Assembly (NCBI GenBank): GCA_963693025.1
Contig: OY843749.1
Coordinates: 1,426,001 to 1,490,000 of the forward strand
Reading direction: 5' to 3'
DNA length: 64,000 bases
Source: JAHRAW01 sp963693025
Lineage (GTDB): Bacteria; Pseudomonadota; Gammaproteobacteria; Arenicellales; Poriferihabitantaceae
Shown: positions 16,251 to 24,718 of the stretch, piece after piece
Position numbering within the stretch: the stretch's first letter is position 1
Layout of the letters: each line of letters starts with the position of its first letter
Program-made: the position numbers and the translations under genes
The notes under the pieces: model-generated
Database searches by the model: none
Told to the model about the DNA's origin: nothing
Seen by the model: the letters and a program-made list of their open reading frames with translations, nothing else

Positions 16251-17273
16251 TCAGATGCTCATTCCGAAACCGGCGCCGGCGACGGTTTCGTCGTTCATCA
16301 GCGCGCGGGGGGGCCAGTTTTCCAGTTTGACGCCCAGCGTCAGGTCGCGCTGCGCCAGCACATCCTTGATTTCGGTCAGCGATTTTTTGCCGAGGTTCGG
16401 GGTCTTCAACAACTCGGTTTCGGTGTGCTGCACCAAGTCGCCAATGTAGTAGATGCTCTCCGCCTTGAGGCAGTTCGCCGAGCGCACCGTCAGTTCCAGG
16501 TCGTCCACCGGCCTCAGTAACATCGGGTCGATTTCCGGCTCCTCGATGGCTTGGCTCTGCACCAGCGATTCTTCCAGATTGACGAACACCGAGATTTGGT
16601 CGTGCAAAATAGTGGCGGCGCGCCGGATGGAGGTTTCCGGGTCGATGGAGCCGTTGGATTCGATTTCAATCACCAGGCGGTCGAGGTCGGTGCGCTGCCC
16701 GACGCGCGCGTCTTCCACCGCATACGAGATTTTGTTGATCGGGCTAAAGGACGCGTCCAGATGGATGAGTCCGACCGCGCGGGTTTCATCGGTGTCCTGC
16801 AACCGGCTTTCGGCGGTCTCGTAACCGCGCCCGCGGCGCACGGTCAACTCCATGTCGAGTTCGGCGTCTTTGGACAGGGTCGCAATGTGATGCCCCGCAT
16901 CGACCACTTCCACGTCGTCGTCGAGTTCAATGTCCGCCGCGCTGACCCCGCCGGGTCCCTTCTTCTTCAAGCGGAGCGTCGCTTCGTCTCGCGTGTGCAT
17001 CGTCAGCGCCAAGCCTTTGAGGTTCATCAGTATGTCGATGACGTCCTCCTGCACGCCTTCCAGCGAGGAGTATTCGTGCAGCACGCCCTCGATGCGCACG
17101 TCGGTGACCGCGCAACCGGGCATGGACGACAGCAAAATCCGGCGAAGCGCGTTGCCCAGCGTGTAGCCAAACCCGCGCTCAAGCGGCTCGATCGTTATGC
17201 GCGAATGCTTTTCATCAATGCTCTTGGCTTCCACCAGGCGCGGCCTGAGGAATTCAATCGTAGGATCCTGCAT
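16251..17273 (-). CDS. rpoA: DNA-directed RNA polymerase subunit alpha
   Basis: RpoA (340 aa) dimerises to scaffold RNA polymerase and contacts UP elements and activators through its C-terminal domain. The N-terminal domain has PLERGFGYTLGNALRRILLSSMPG; the CTD has LELTVRSANCLKAESIYYIGDLVQ, with the DNA-contacting region LGKKSLTEIKDVLAQRDLTLG. Slightly longer than E. coli (329 aa). Gene order rpsD-rpoA-rplQ is the classical alpha operon. Confidence 0.98.
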   Translation of the reverse strand: MQDPTIEFLRPRLVEAKSIDEKHSRITIEPLERGFGYTLGNALRRILLSSMPGCAVTDVRIEGVLHEYSSLEGVQEDVIDILMNLKGLALTMHTRDEATLRLKKKGPGGVSAADIELDDDVEVVDAGHHIATLSKDAELDMELTVRRGRGYETAESRLQDTDETRAVGLIHLDASFSPINKISYAVEDARVGQRTDLDRLVIEIESNGSIDPETSIRRAATILHDQISVFVNLEESLVQSQAIEEPEIDPMLLRPVDDLELTVRSANCLKAESIYYIGDLVQHTETELLKTPNLGKKSLTEIKDVLAQRDLTLGVKLENWPPRALMNDETVAGAGFGMSI

Positions 17274-17324
17274 CTATACCCTCGTCATGCGAAGAATGTG
17301 AAAAATACCCGGCGGCGGCGCGCG

Positions 17325-17948
17325 CTACTTGGAGTAGAGCGCAACCACCAGGGCTTCGTTAATGTCCGGCGACAAATCGGCGCGCTCGGGCAACGACCGG
17401 AACTCCCCCTTGACCGCCTTGATGTCCACGTCAACCCACGGCACGAACCCGATTTGCTCGCCGATTTCAAGCGCCGACTTGATGCGCAACTGCGCCTTGC
17501 TCTTGCCGACGATTTCGATTTCGTCTCCCGGCTTGACCCGGTAAGACGCCACGTTGACCTTGCGCCCGTTGACCATCACCGATTTGTGGCTGACCAGTTG
17601 GCGCGACTCGGCGCGCGTGACGCCGAAACCCATGCGATAGACGACGTTATCGAGCCGCGCTTCCAGCAGTTGCAGCAAGTTGAGACCGGTGGAGCCGGAA
17701 ATCCGCGCGGCCTCCTTGTAGTAGTTGCGGAACTGCTTTTCCAGCACGCCATACATCCGGCGCAGTTTCTGCTTTTCGCGCAACTGCGTGCCGTAGACCG
17801 TGGTGCGCTGCCGGCGCGCGCTCGGTTTCACCCCCGGCACGCGGTCGAATTTGCACTTCGCGTCGATGTTGCGCGCCGGGCTTTTGAGGAACAGGTTGGT
17901 GCCCTCGCGGCGCGCCAGTTTGCAGGTCGGACCGGTGTATCTTGCCAT
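17325..17948 (-). CDS. rpsD: 30S ribosomal protein S4
   Basis: S4 (207 aa) is a primary 16S rRNA-binding protein and, in E. coli, the translational repressor of the alpha operon. The N-terminus (ARYTGPTCKLARREGTNLFL) has only scattered cysteines, so it is the zinc-free form. The S4 RNA-binding domain (RLDNVVYRMGFGVTRAESRQ and VMVNGRKVNVASYRVKPGD) is complete. Full length. Confidence 0.98.
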   Translation of the reverse strand: MARYTGPTCKLARREGTNLFLKSPARNIDAKCKFDRVPGVKPSARRQRTTVYGTQLREKQKLRRMYGVLEKQFRNYYKEAARISGSTGLNLLQLLEARLDNVVYRMGFGVTRAESRQLVSHKSVMVNGRKVNVASYRVKPGDEIEIVGKSKAQLRIKSALEIGEQIGFVPWVDVDIKAVKGEFRSLPERADLSPDINEALVVALYSK

Positions 17949-17981
17949 TGCTCGTTACCGTGTAAAACTCGTGGAATGCCG

Positions 17982-18380
17982 CTATACGCGCCGGCGTTTG
18001 GGCGGACGACAGCCGTTGTGCGGAATCGGGGTGATGTCCGAAATGGAGTGAATCTCAAACCCCAGCGCATCGAGCGAGCGCACCGCCGATTCGCGCCCCG
18101 GGCCCGGTCCCTTGATTTTCACGTCCAGTTGTTTGACGCCCATTTCCTGGGCGCGCTTGCCACAACTCTCAGCCGCCATCTGCGCCGCAAACGGCGTGCT
18201 TTTGCGCGAGCCCTTGAAGCCGGAATTGCCGGCGGACGCCCAGCACAGCGTGTCGCCGTGGCGGTCGGAAATCGTGATAATCGTGTTGTTGAAAGTCGCG
18301 TGGATATGCGCGACCCCCTCGGTCACGGTCTTCCTCGCCTTGGACTTCGACTTGGTCTTGCCGGATGCGCTCTTTGCCAT
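17982..18380 (-). CDS. rpsK: 30S ribosomal protein S11
   Basis: S11 (132 aa) forms part of the platform that contacts the mRNA exit region. Recognisable segments are GVAHIHATFNNTIITISDRHGD, WASAGNSGFKGSRKSTPFAAQ, KGPGPGRESAVRSLDALGFEI and the closing DITPIPHNGCRPPKRRRV. The Lys/Ser-rich N-terminus is normal for the family. It lies between rpsM and rpsD. Confidence 0.98.
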   Translation of the reverse strand: MAKSASGKTKSKSKARKTVTEGVAHIHATFNNTIITISDRHGDTLCWASAGNSGFKGSRKSTPFAAQMAAESCGKRAQEMGVKQLDVKIKGPGPGRESAVRSLDALGFEIHSISDITPIPHNGCRPPKRRRV

Positions 18381-18396
18381 GCTGGGTTCCTCGCCC

Positions 18397-18753
18397 CTAT
18401 TTCTTGACCGCGCGCCGCGGACCCTTGCGGGTGCGCGCGTTGGTTTTGGTTCGCTGCCCGTTGACCGGCAACCCGCGGCGGTGCCGCAATCCGCGGTACG
18501 CGCCGAGGTCCATCAGCCGCTTGATGTTCATCGACACCTCGCGGCGCAAATCGCCTTCCACTTCATACTTGGCAATCTGCGCGCGGAGTTTCTCCGCCTG
18601 GGCTTCGTCGAGGTCTTGGACTTTGGTCGCGCAGTCGATGCCGGCGGCGGCGCAGATTTTCCGCGCAGCCGGGCGGCCAATACCGTAGATGGTGGTCAAG
18701 CCAATCTCGATGTGCTTGTGGTTGGGCAGGTTGGTTCCGGCAATTCGTGCCAT
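18397..18753 (-). CDS. rpsM: 30S ribosomal protein S13
   Basis: S13 (118 aa) sits in the 30S head and contacts the P-site tRNA and the intersubunit bridge. It starts MARIAGTNLPNHKHIEIGLT, contains the helix-hairpin-helix stretch IYGIGRPAARKIC, and ends with the basic GQRTKTNARTRKGPRRAVKK tail. Normal length; first gene after rpmJ in the alpha operon. Confidence 0.98.
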   Translation of the reverse strand: MARIAGTNLPNHKHIEIGLTTIYGIGRPAARKICAAAGIDCATKVQDLDEAQAEKLRAQIAKYEVEGDLRREVSMNIKRLMDLGAYRGLRHRRGLPVNGQRTKTNARTRKGPRRAVKK

Positions 18754-18869
18754 GAATGGGTCTCTTGGGTCGCTTCGTTTATCGGTTGGCGGATTTTGGG
18801 GCGCGGGATTTTAGCAACAAACCGCCGGGCATTCAATTCCCGCGCGCGCGGCGCTCAGCGTGCTCACCA

Positions 18870-18983
18870 TCAGCCCTGGCGTTGCTTGTGGCGCGGGTCG
18901 GTGCATATCACCCTGACGACGCGGTTGCGCCGAATGATTTTGCAGTTTCTGCACATTTTCTTTACCGATGCTCTGACTTTCAT
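18870..18983 (-). CDS. rpmJ: 50S ribosomal protein L36
   Basis: A 37-aa reading frame starts MKVRASVKKMCRNCKIIRRN and ends CTDPRHKQRQG, the whole of L36. Cys11, Cys14, Cys27 and His32 form the zinc site, so this is the zinc-binding paralogue. It lies between secY (19014) and rpsM (18753), its usual place. Spacer 18754-18869 shows nothing else recognisable. Confidence 0.97.
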   Translation of the reverse strand: MKVRASVKKMCRNCKIIRRNRVVRVICTDPRHKQRQG

Positions 18984-19013
18984 TTCATTGTCCGGGTCGT
19001 TAACGCATAACCC

Positions 19014-20351
19014 TCAGCGCATGCCCTGTGGCCGGGTTAGCGAGGATTTTTTGAGGATGCTCTGGTATTGCCGCGACATCAGGTGCGACTGAACCTGGGA
19101 AATCAAGTCCATGGTCACGACCACGATAATCAACAGCGAAGTGCCGCCGAAATAAAACGGCACGCTCCACTTCACGATTAAAAATTCGGGAATTAAACAA
19201 ACGAAGGTGATGTAAATGGCGCCGACCAGCGTCAGTTTTGAGACCACGCCATCGATATATCTGGCGCTCTGCGCGCCCGGTCGAATGCCCGGAATGAACG
19301 CGCCGGAGCGCTTCAGGTTGTCGGCGATTTCGGTCGGGTTGAACACCATCGCGGTGTAAAAGAAACAGAAAAAGACAATCATGCCGCCATACAGCAGCGT
19401 ATAAACCGGCTGCCCCGGCTGCAGCGTGGTGGCGATGTCGCGCAACCAGCCCATCCCTTCGGCTTGCCCGAACCAACTGCCGATGCTCGCCGGAAATAAA
19501 ATCAGGCTGGAGGCGAAAATCGGCGGAATCACGCCCGCCATGTTGAGTTTGAGCGGCAGGTGGCTGCTCTGACCGGCGAGCAATTTTCTGCCCTGCTGGC
19601 GCTTGGCGTAGTTGACCGCGATGCGGCGCTGGCCGCGCTCGACGAACACCACGAAGTAGGTCACCGCAATCGCGCCGGCGAACAGCGTCAGCACGCCGAG
19701 GGGGGTGAATGCGCCGGTGCGCGCCAACTCCAGCGTGCCGGCGACCGCGGACGGCAGCCCGGCGACAATCGAGCCGAAGATAATCAGCGAGATGCCGTTG
19801 CCGATGCCGCGCTCCGAGATTTGCTCGCCGAGCCAGACCAGGAACATCGTGCCCGCCACCAGCGAGGCGGCGGTGGTGATTTTGAATCCGAGCCCCGGTA
19901 TGAGGATAATCGGGCTGCCGGCGACCTGCTGGCTCTCGATCGCCACGGCGATGCCGAAGCCTTGAAACAGCGCCAGCACGACCGTGAAATAGCGCGTGTA
20001 TTGGGTGATTTTTCGCCGCCCCGACTCGCCCTCTTTCTTCAACTGCTCGAGTTTGGGCATGACCGCGGTCATCATCTGCATGATGATGGACGCCGAAATA
20101 TAGGGCATGACGCCGAGCGCCAGAATCGACAGGCGGCTGAGCGCGCCGCCGGAGAACATGTTGAACACCTGCACGATGGAGCCCTTGGTCTGCTCGAACA
20201 GCGCCGCGATGGCGGTCGGGTCAACCCCCGGAACGGGCACATGCGTGCCGACGCGAAACACCACCATCGCGCCCAGCACAAACAGGATGCGCTGCTTCAA
20301 CTCGGACAGGTTTCCGAGCATGCCCGGCGCTGCGGCGCCCGCGCGCGCCAT
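19014..20351 (-). CDS. secY: protein translocase subunit SecY
   Basis: SecY (445 aa) is the channel subunit of the Sec translocon in the inner membrane, with ten transmembrane segments. Visible landmarks are the N-terminal LSELKQRILFVLGAMVVFRVGTHVPVPG, the TM2 plug region FNMFSGGALSRLSILALGVMPYISASI, and the C5 loop ADNLKRSGAFIPGIRPG. Its start overlaps the rplO stop by one base, so it is translationally coupled as the last gene of the spc block before rpmJ. Confidence 0.98.
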   Translation of the reverse strand: MARAGAAAPGMLGNLSELKQRILFVLGAMVVFRVGTHVPVPGVDPTAIAALFEQTKGSIVQVFNMFSGGALSRLSILALGVMPYISASIIMQMMTAVMPKLEQLKKEGESGRRKITQYTRYFTVVLALFQGFGIAVAIESQQVAGSPIILIPGLGFKITTAASLVAGTMFLVWLGEQISERGIGNGISLIIFGSIVAGLPSAVAGTLELARTGAFTPLGVLTLFAGAIAVTYFVVFVERGQRRIAVNYAKRQQGRKLLAGQSSHLPLKLNMAGVIPPIFASSLILFPASIGSWFGQAEGMGWLRDIATTLQPGQPVYTLLYGGMIVFFCFFYTAMVFNPTEIADNLKRSGAFIPGIRPGAQSARYIDGVVSKLTLVGAIYITFVCLIPEFLIVKWSVPFYFGGTSLLIIVVVTMDLISQVQSHLMSRQYQSILKKSSLTRPQGMR

Positions 20352-21013
20352 CAGGTTTTCGCCTCCGCGGACGAAGTTTGTTTCTTCGCTTGGGTCTTTT
20401 TCTTCGCCGTGGTTTTTTTCTCGGCTTGCGATTTCGCTTCGGACTTCTTCTTCGCGGTTTTCTTCGTTTCTTTCTTCGCTTCGGTCTTCGTTTCCGTTTC
20501 CGTTTCCGTTTCCGCAGAGGCGTCGCGTTTCGGTTTCGCCGCGCGCTGAGTGGCTTCGGTCATCTCTTCCACCGTGCCGCCCGCCTTCTCGATGGCTTGA
20601 CGCGCGCCGGCGGTGGCTTTGATGCCGCGCAGCGTGACCGCCCGCGTAATCTCGCCCGACAAAATCACTTTGGCGCGCGTAATGTGCAAGCCAATCACGC
20701 CGGCTTGTTGCAACGCGGGAAGGTCGACCACGTCGCCGTCGGTGACGCCCGCCGCCACCGCCACGGCTAACTCGTTGAGCCGGACTTCGGCGGTGTGGCG
20801 GTTCACCATCGAGCGAAAACCGCGCTTCGGCAGGCGCCGCTGCAACGGCATCTGGCCGCCCTCAAAGCCGACCTTGTGATAGCCGCCGGAGCGCGACTTC
20901 TGCCCCTTGGTGCCGCGCCCGGCGGTGCCGCCCTTGCCGGAGCCGTGCCCGCGCCCGACGCGCTTGCGCGCGGTCTTGGCGCCCGCCGCCGGTTTCATTG
21001 TGTTGAGTCGCAT
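20351..21013 (-). CDS. rplO: 50S ribosomal protein L15 with a long Lys-rich C-terminal extension
   Basis: The first ~145 residues are a normal L15 (MRLNTMKPAAG, RGHGSGKGGTAGRGTKGQKSR, GGYHKVGFEGGQMPLQRRLPKRGF). The protein continues for about 75 residues of low complexity: alternating Thr-Glu, then Lys/Ala/Thr. The DNA of this tail includes a hexamer array (TTCCGT repeated, about 20492-20515) and runs of AAG-type codons. E. coli L15 is 144 aa and ends at the core. The start at 21013 matches the family; 21019 adds two residues. The tail is basic and may bind RNA, but that is inference. Confidence 0.95.
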   Translation of the reverse strand: MRLNTMKPAAGAKTARKRVGRGHGSGKGGTAGRGTKGQKSRSGGYHKVGFEGGQMPLQRRLPKRGFRSMVNRHTAEVRLNELAVAVAAGVTDGDVVDLPALQQAGVIGLHITRAKVILSGEITRAVTLRGIKATAGARQAIEKAGGTVEEMTEATQRAAKPKRDASAETETETETKTEAKKETKKTAKKKSEAKSQAEKKTTAKKKTQAKKQTSSAEAKT

Positions 21014-21035
21014 GGTCATCGCTCGCGTTGCCGTG

Positions 21036-21224
21036 TCAGCCCTGCTCGCACTTGAGCATGTAGGAAATCTTGTTAATCATCCCGCGATTTTCCGGCGTGT
21101 CTTGCACCTCGACGGTTTGATGAATGCGGCGAAGCCCCAGCCCGCGCGCGCACGCCTGATGTCTTTTCAGGCGCCCGTGCATGCTGCGCACCAGCGTCAC
21201 CCGTACTGTTTTTTGCTCTGCCAT
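21036..21224 (-). CDS. rpmD: 50S ribosomal protein L30
   Basis: L30 (62 aa). MAEQKTVRVTLVRSMHGRLK followed by ACARGLGLRRIHQTVEVQDTPENRGMINKISYML matches the family end to end. The start at 21224 was chosen because the open frame to 21263 overlaps the end of rpsE and has no family match. Position between rpsE and rplO is standard. Confidence 0.96.
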   Translation of the reverse strand: MAEQKTVRVTLVRSMHGRLKRHQACARGLGLRRIHQTVEVQDTPENRGMINKISYMLKCEQG

Positions 21225-21243
21225 CGTCTTTATGAATGCCGGC

Positions 21244-21756
21244 TCAGCCGGTAATCTCCTCAACCGTTTTGCCGCGCTTGCCCGCCACGTAGCCGGCGGC
21301 GCGCATGCCGCGCAACGCCTGAATGGTCGCGCGCGTTACGTTGACCGGGTTGGTCGTGCCAATCACCTTCGCCAACACGTTTTCCACCCCCAGCACTTCA
21401 AACACCGCGCGCATGGCGCCGCCGGCGATGATGCCGGTGCCCTCGGAGGCGGGGCGCAGCATGACGCGCGCGGCGCCGTGCCTGCCAATCATCGGATATT
21501 GCAAGGTGGCGCCCTTGATATGCGCCTTGAACATATTGCGGCGCGCGTCTTCCATCGCCTTTTGCACCGCGACCGGCACTTCGCGCGCCTTGCCGCGCCC
21601 CATGCCGACCCTGCCCTCGCCGTCGCCGACCACGGTGAGCGCGGAAAAGCCGAAGATGCGCCCGCCCTTGACCACCTTGGACACCCGCCGGACGTTAATC
21701 AGGTGCTCCTTGAAGTTGTCCTTGCGGGCGCCGTCTCGTTCTCTCGGTTTGATCAT
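21244..21756 (-). CDS. rpsE: 30S ribosomal protein S5
   Basis: S5 (170 aa) contributes to decoding accuracy at the 30S back. Core motifs are VRRVSKVVKGGRIFGFSALTVVGDGEGRVGMG (double-stranded RNA-binding-like domain) and LRPASEGTGIIAGGAMRAVFEVLGV. Spectinomycin-site residues are wild-type-like (SKVVKGG). Normal length and place in the spc operon. Confidence 0.98.
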   Translation of the reverse strand: MIKPRERDGARKDNFKEHLINVRRVSKVVKGGRIFGFSALTVVGDGEGRVGMGRGKAREVPVAVQKAMEDARRNMFKAHIKGATLQYPMIGRHGAARVMLRPASEGTGIIAGGAMRAVFEVLGVENVLAKVIGTTNPVNVTRATIQALRGMRAAGYVAGKRGKTVEEITG

Positions 21757-21773
21757 CTGTGCGATTGCCCTGA

Positions 21774-22130
21774 TTAGAATTTAAGCCCGGCGGCGCGCGC
21801 GGCGTCGGCGAATGCCTTGACCCGCCCGTGATAGCGAAACCCGGAGCGGTCGAAGGCGACTTGCTCGATGCCCGCCGCTTTGGCTTTTTCCGCAATCAAC
21901 GCGCCCAGCGCGCCGGCGGCTTCGGCGTTGCCGCCGTATTTCAGTTGTTTGCGAATGGGCGGGTCGAGCGTGGAAACCGCCGCCAGCACGGTCTCGCCGT
22001 TGCTGTCAAACAACTGGGCGTAAAAATGCCGCGGCGTACGATGAACCGACAGCCGCGTCGCCTCCAGCCGGGCGATGCGCGCACGCACTTTTCGAGCGCG
22101 CCGCAACCGCGCGTTTTTCTTGTCACTCAT
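21774..22130 (-). CDS. rplR: 50S ribosomal protein L18
   Basis: L18 (118 aa) binds 5S rRNA in the central protuberance. It starts MSDKKNARLRRARKVRARIA and contains TRLSVHRTPRHFYAQLFD, with the end FDRSGFRYHGRVKAFADAARAAGLKF. An ATG nine bases upstream (22139) is possible. Standard position. Confidence 0.97.
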   Translation of the reverse strand: MSDKKNARLRRARKVRARIARLEATRLSVHRTPRHFYAQLFDSNGETVLAAVSTLDPPIRKQLKYGGNAEAAGALGALIAEKAKAAGIEQVAFDRSGFRYHGRVKAFADAARAAGLKF

Positions 22131-22182
22131 ATTAATCAACCGTCTCAGTCATTAATCTGCGTTCATCTGCATCATCTGCGGA

Positions 22183-22725
22183 TCACTTCTTCTTCGCCTG
22201 CTTGCGCCGCACATATTCATCCGCATAACGAATCCCCTTGCCCTTATAAGGCTCAGGCGGACGAAAAGCGCGAATTTCGGCGGCCACTTGACCGACCTGC
22301 TGCTTGCTAACACCGCGCACCACGATCTCAGTCTGACTCGGCGTCTCCACGGTCACGCCTTTCGGCAACTGATAGACGACCGGATGCGAAAAGCCGAGGC
22401 TGAGGTTCAGTTTGCCGCCCTGCGCGCCGGCGCGGTAGCCGACCCCGAAAATGCTCAACTTCTTCTCAAACCCCTCGCTCACGCCGTGAATCAGGTTATA
22501 GACCAGCGCGCGCGCCGTCCCCGACATCGCCAGCGCGCGCTTGCCGGGATTGCCGCCGCCGATGATGCCGACCTTGAGGACGCCGTCTTCCTGCACGAGG
22601 TCGGTCCCCGGCAGCAAATCCAGGCTCATCTCGCCTTTGGGTCCTTTGGCGGTGAGCGCGCGGGCGGCGATTTTCACCTCCACGCCGGCGGGCACGACAA
22701 CGGGTGTTTTTGCGATGCGTGACAT
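22183..22725 (-). CDS. rplF: 50S ribosomal protein L6
   Basis: L6 (180 aa) contacts the sarcin-ricin loop and GTPase factor site. MSRIAKTPVVVPAGVEV opens the protein; LSIFGVGYRAGAQGGKLNLSLGFSHPV and the C-terminal EPYKGKGIRYADEYVRRKQAKKK are family hallmarks. Normal length. Confidence 0.98.
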   Translation of the reverse strand: MSRIAKTPVVVPAGVEVKIAARALTAKGPKGEMSLDLLPGTDLVQEDGVLKVGIIGGGNPGKRALAMSGTARALVYNLIHGVSEGFEKKLSIFGVGYRAGAQGGKLNLSLGFSHPVVYQLPKGVTVETPSQTEIVVRGVSKQQVGQVAAEIRAFRPPEPYKGKGIRYADEYVRRKQAKKK

Positions 22726-22746
22726 TTTTTTACGCTCCGGGCGCGC

Positions 22747-23142
22747 CTAGAACACCGTGCACAGCACTTCGCCGCCGACCTGCTGCTGGCGCGCGGATTT
22801 GTCGGTCATCACGCCTTTGGAGGTCGATATCAGCGCCACGCCGAGGCCGTTGCGCACCGACGGCAGGTCGTCGCTGTGCGCGTAGATGCGGCAACCGGGC
22901 TTGCTGATGCGCTTGATTTCTTCAATCACCGGAGCGCCCTGAAAATACTTCAACGTCACTTCCAGACCGGGCTTGCCGGCGACTTCGGCGCGCTCGAAAT
23001 CGGTGATATAGCCTTCGGCTTTCAGCACCGCCGCGATGGCCGCTTTGATGCCGGACGCCGGCATCGACACGCTCGTCTTGCCGGCTTGTGAGGCGTTGCG
23101 AATCCGCGTCAACATATCGGCGATGGGGTCGGACATGCTCAT
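22747..23142 (-). CDS. rpsH: 30S ribosomal protein S8
   Basis: S8 (131 aa) binds helix 21 of 16S rRNA and in E. coli represses the spc operon at the level of translation. Begins MSMSDPIADMLTRIRNA; ends with GVALISTSKGVMTDKSARQQQVGGEVLCTVF. Complete. Confidence 0.98.
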   Translation of the reverse strand: MSMSDPIADMLTRIRNASQAGKTSVSMPASGIKAAIAAVLKAEGYITDFERAEVAGKPGLEVTLKYFQGAPVIEEIKRISKPGCRIYAHSDDLPSVRNGLGVALISTSKGVMTDKSARQQQVGGEVLCTVF

Positions 23143-23155
23143 CGATGCGCTCCCG

Positions 23156-23461
23156 TTACCAACTCGACTTGACCACGCCGGGCGCTTCGCCGCGCATAAT
23201 CACTTCGCGCAGTTTGTTGCGGCACAGCCCGAACTTGCGGAAGTAACCGTGCGGTCGCCCGGTCAGCACGCAACGGTTGCGTTGCCGCGAGCGGCTCGAA
23301 TCGCGCGGCAGTTTCTGCAACGCCAGCATCGCCTCCCACTGCTCCTCCGAACTGCTGTTCGCCGAGGAGACGGTCGCAATCAGTTGGGCGCGCCGCGCCG
23401 CGTGTTTTGCGACCAGTTGCCGGCGCTTGTGTTCCCGCGCTATGTTGGATTTTCTCGCCAT
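23156..23461 (-). CDS. rpsN: 30S ribosomal protein S14 (zinc-free form)
   Basis: S14 (101 aa) sits in the 30S head. MARKSNIAREHKRRQLVAKHAARRAQL and RCVLTGRPHGYFRKFGLCRNKLRE, ending GVVKSSW, match the long form without the CxxC zinc ribbon. rplE ends one base upstream. Confidence 0.98.
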   Translation of the reverse strand: MARKSNIAREHKRRQLVAKHAARRAQLIATVSSANSSSEEQWEAMLALQKLPRDSSRSRQRNRCVLTGRPHGYFRKFGLCRNKLREVIMRGEAPGVVKSSW

Positions 23462-24001
23462 TTAAGTCTTCACCGGAAAGTTAAAAGCCTTCAGCAACGC
23501 CAGCGCCTGCTCGTCGTTGCGCGCCGTGGTGGTGATGCATATATCCATGCCGCGCAACGCATCGACGTTGTCGTAATCTATTTCGGGGAACACGATTTGC
23601 TCCTTGATGCCGAATGAATAATTGCCGCGCCCGTCGAACGACTTGCCGGGCAGCCCGCGAAAGTCGCGGATGCGCGGTATCGCCACGTTAATCAGGCGGT
23701 CGAAAAATTCATACATGCGCTCGCGCCGCAAGGTCACTTTGGCACCGACGGGCCAGCCCTGTCGAATCTTGAACGCCGCCTCGGATTTGGCCGCCTTGGT
23801 GATGATGGCTTTCTGGCCGCTGATTCGCTCAAGGTCTTCCGCCGCCGTCTTCAGCACGTTCTTGTTGGCGACCGCCTCGCCGAGCCCCATGTTGAGGGTG
23901 ATTTTGCTGAGGCGCGGCGTCTGCATGCTGCTGTGCAAGTTGAATTGCTTGCGCAACGCCGGCTCGATTTCCCGCTGGAATTGTTGTTTGAGTCGTGCCA
24001 T
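23462..24001 (-). CDS. rplE: 50S ribosomal protein L5
   Basis: L5 (179 aa) binds 5S rRNA and touches the P-site tRNA. ITLNMGLGEAVANK, KIRQGWPVGAKVTLR and FRGLPGKSFDGRGNYSFGIKEQIVFPEIDYD are conserved. The ATG at 24001 (MARLKQQF) gives the E. coli length and has AGGTGA about seven bases upstream; in-frame starts at 24007 and 24010 are less likely. Confidence 0.97.
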   Translation of the reverse strand: MARLKQQFQREIEPALRKQFNLHSSMQTPRLSKITLNMGLGEAVANKNVLKTAAEDLERISGQKAIITKAAKSEAAFKIRQGWPVGAKVTLRRERMYEFFDRLINVAIPRIRDFRGLPGKSFDGRGNYSFGIKEQIVFPEIDYDNVDALRGMDICITTTARNDEQALALLKAFNFPVKT

Positions 24002-24010
24002 CGTCATCAC

Positions 24011-24337
24011 CTATGCCAAGTCGACGACTTCGCCGTTGGAGAGGAAATACCGGACTTTGCGCCCGTCTTCCAGGGTCTTGAAACCGACCCGCTCGCCCTT
24101 GCCGCTGGCGGGGTTATACAACGCCAGATTGGACAGGTCGATGGGCGCTTCCTTCTTGATGATGCCGCCGCTTTCCCCGGCGCTCGGATTGCCCTTGGTG
24201 TGGCGCTTGATGATGTTGACGTTGTCCACCAGCGCGTGCCGCTCGCTGACAACCCGCAACACGTTGCCGCGTTTGCCCTTGTCACGGCCCGCGATGACCA
24301 TCACATCATCGCCTTTTTTGATTCGTTGCATGCTCAT
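24011..24337 (-). CDS. rplX: 50S ribosomal protein L24
   Basis: L24 (108 aa) initiates large-subunit assembly. It contains a KOW motif (KKGDDVMVIAGRDKGKRGNVLRV) and the conserved NIIKRHTKGNPSAGESGGIIKKEAPID. The ATG at 24337 overlaps the rplN stop as ATGA, which supports coupling and this start; a second ATG at 24331 is in frame. Confidence 0.96.
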   Translation of the reverse strand: MSMQRIKKGDDVMVIAGRDKGKRGNVLRVVSERHALVDNVNIIKRHTKGNPSAGESGGIIKKEAPIDLSNLALYNPASGKGERVGFKTLEDGRKVRYFLSNGEVVDLA

Positions 24338-24702
24338 AGCACTTCGGGCGCCAGCGAAATGATGCGCATGAATTTTTCGGAGCGCAGTTCGCGCGTCACC
24401 GGACCAAAAATGCGCGTGCCGACCGGCTGGTGGCTGGCGTTCAGCAGCACCGCCGAGTTGCGGTCGAAGCGAATCACCGAGCCGTCCGGGCGGCGCACCC
24501 CGCTGCGCGTGCGCACGATGACCGCGTCGTAAATGTCGCCTTTTTTGACGCGGCTGTTGGGCAGCGCCTCCTTGATGGTGATCTTGATGATGTCGCCGAT
24601 GCCGGCGTAGCGGCGCTTGGAGCCGCCCAGCACCTTGATGCACATCACGCGCCGCGCGCCGCTGTTGTCCGCCACCGAGAGCATGGATTGCATTTGAATC
24701 AT
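24334..24702 (-). CDS. rplN: 50S ribosomal protein L14
   Basis: L14 (122 aa) lies at the subunit interface. MIQMQSMLSVADNSGARRVMCIKVLGGSKRRYA is the universal N-terminus. The start at 24702 gives the family length; the frame to 24744 is spurious. Complete and overlapping rplX. Confidence 0.98.
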   Translation of the reverse strand: MIQMQSMLSVADNSGARRVMCIKVLGGSKRRYAGIGDIIKITIKEALPNSRVKKGDIYDAVIVRTRSGVRRPDGSVIRFDRNSAVLLNASHQPVGTRIFGPVTRELRSEKFMRIISLAPEVL

Positions 24703-24718
24703 CGCCGCGTCCTCCGCC

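Noticed and set aside
16551..18407. 618-aa open frame on the plus strand.
   Set aside because: Antisense to rpoA, rpsD and rpsK.
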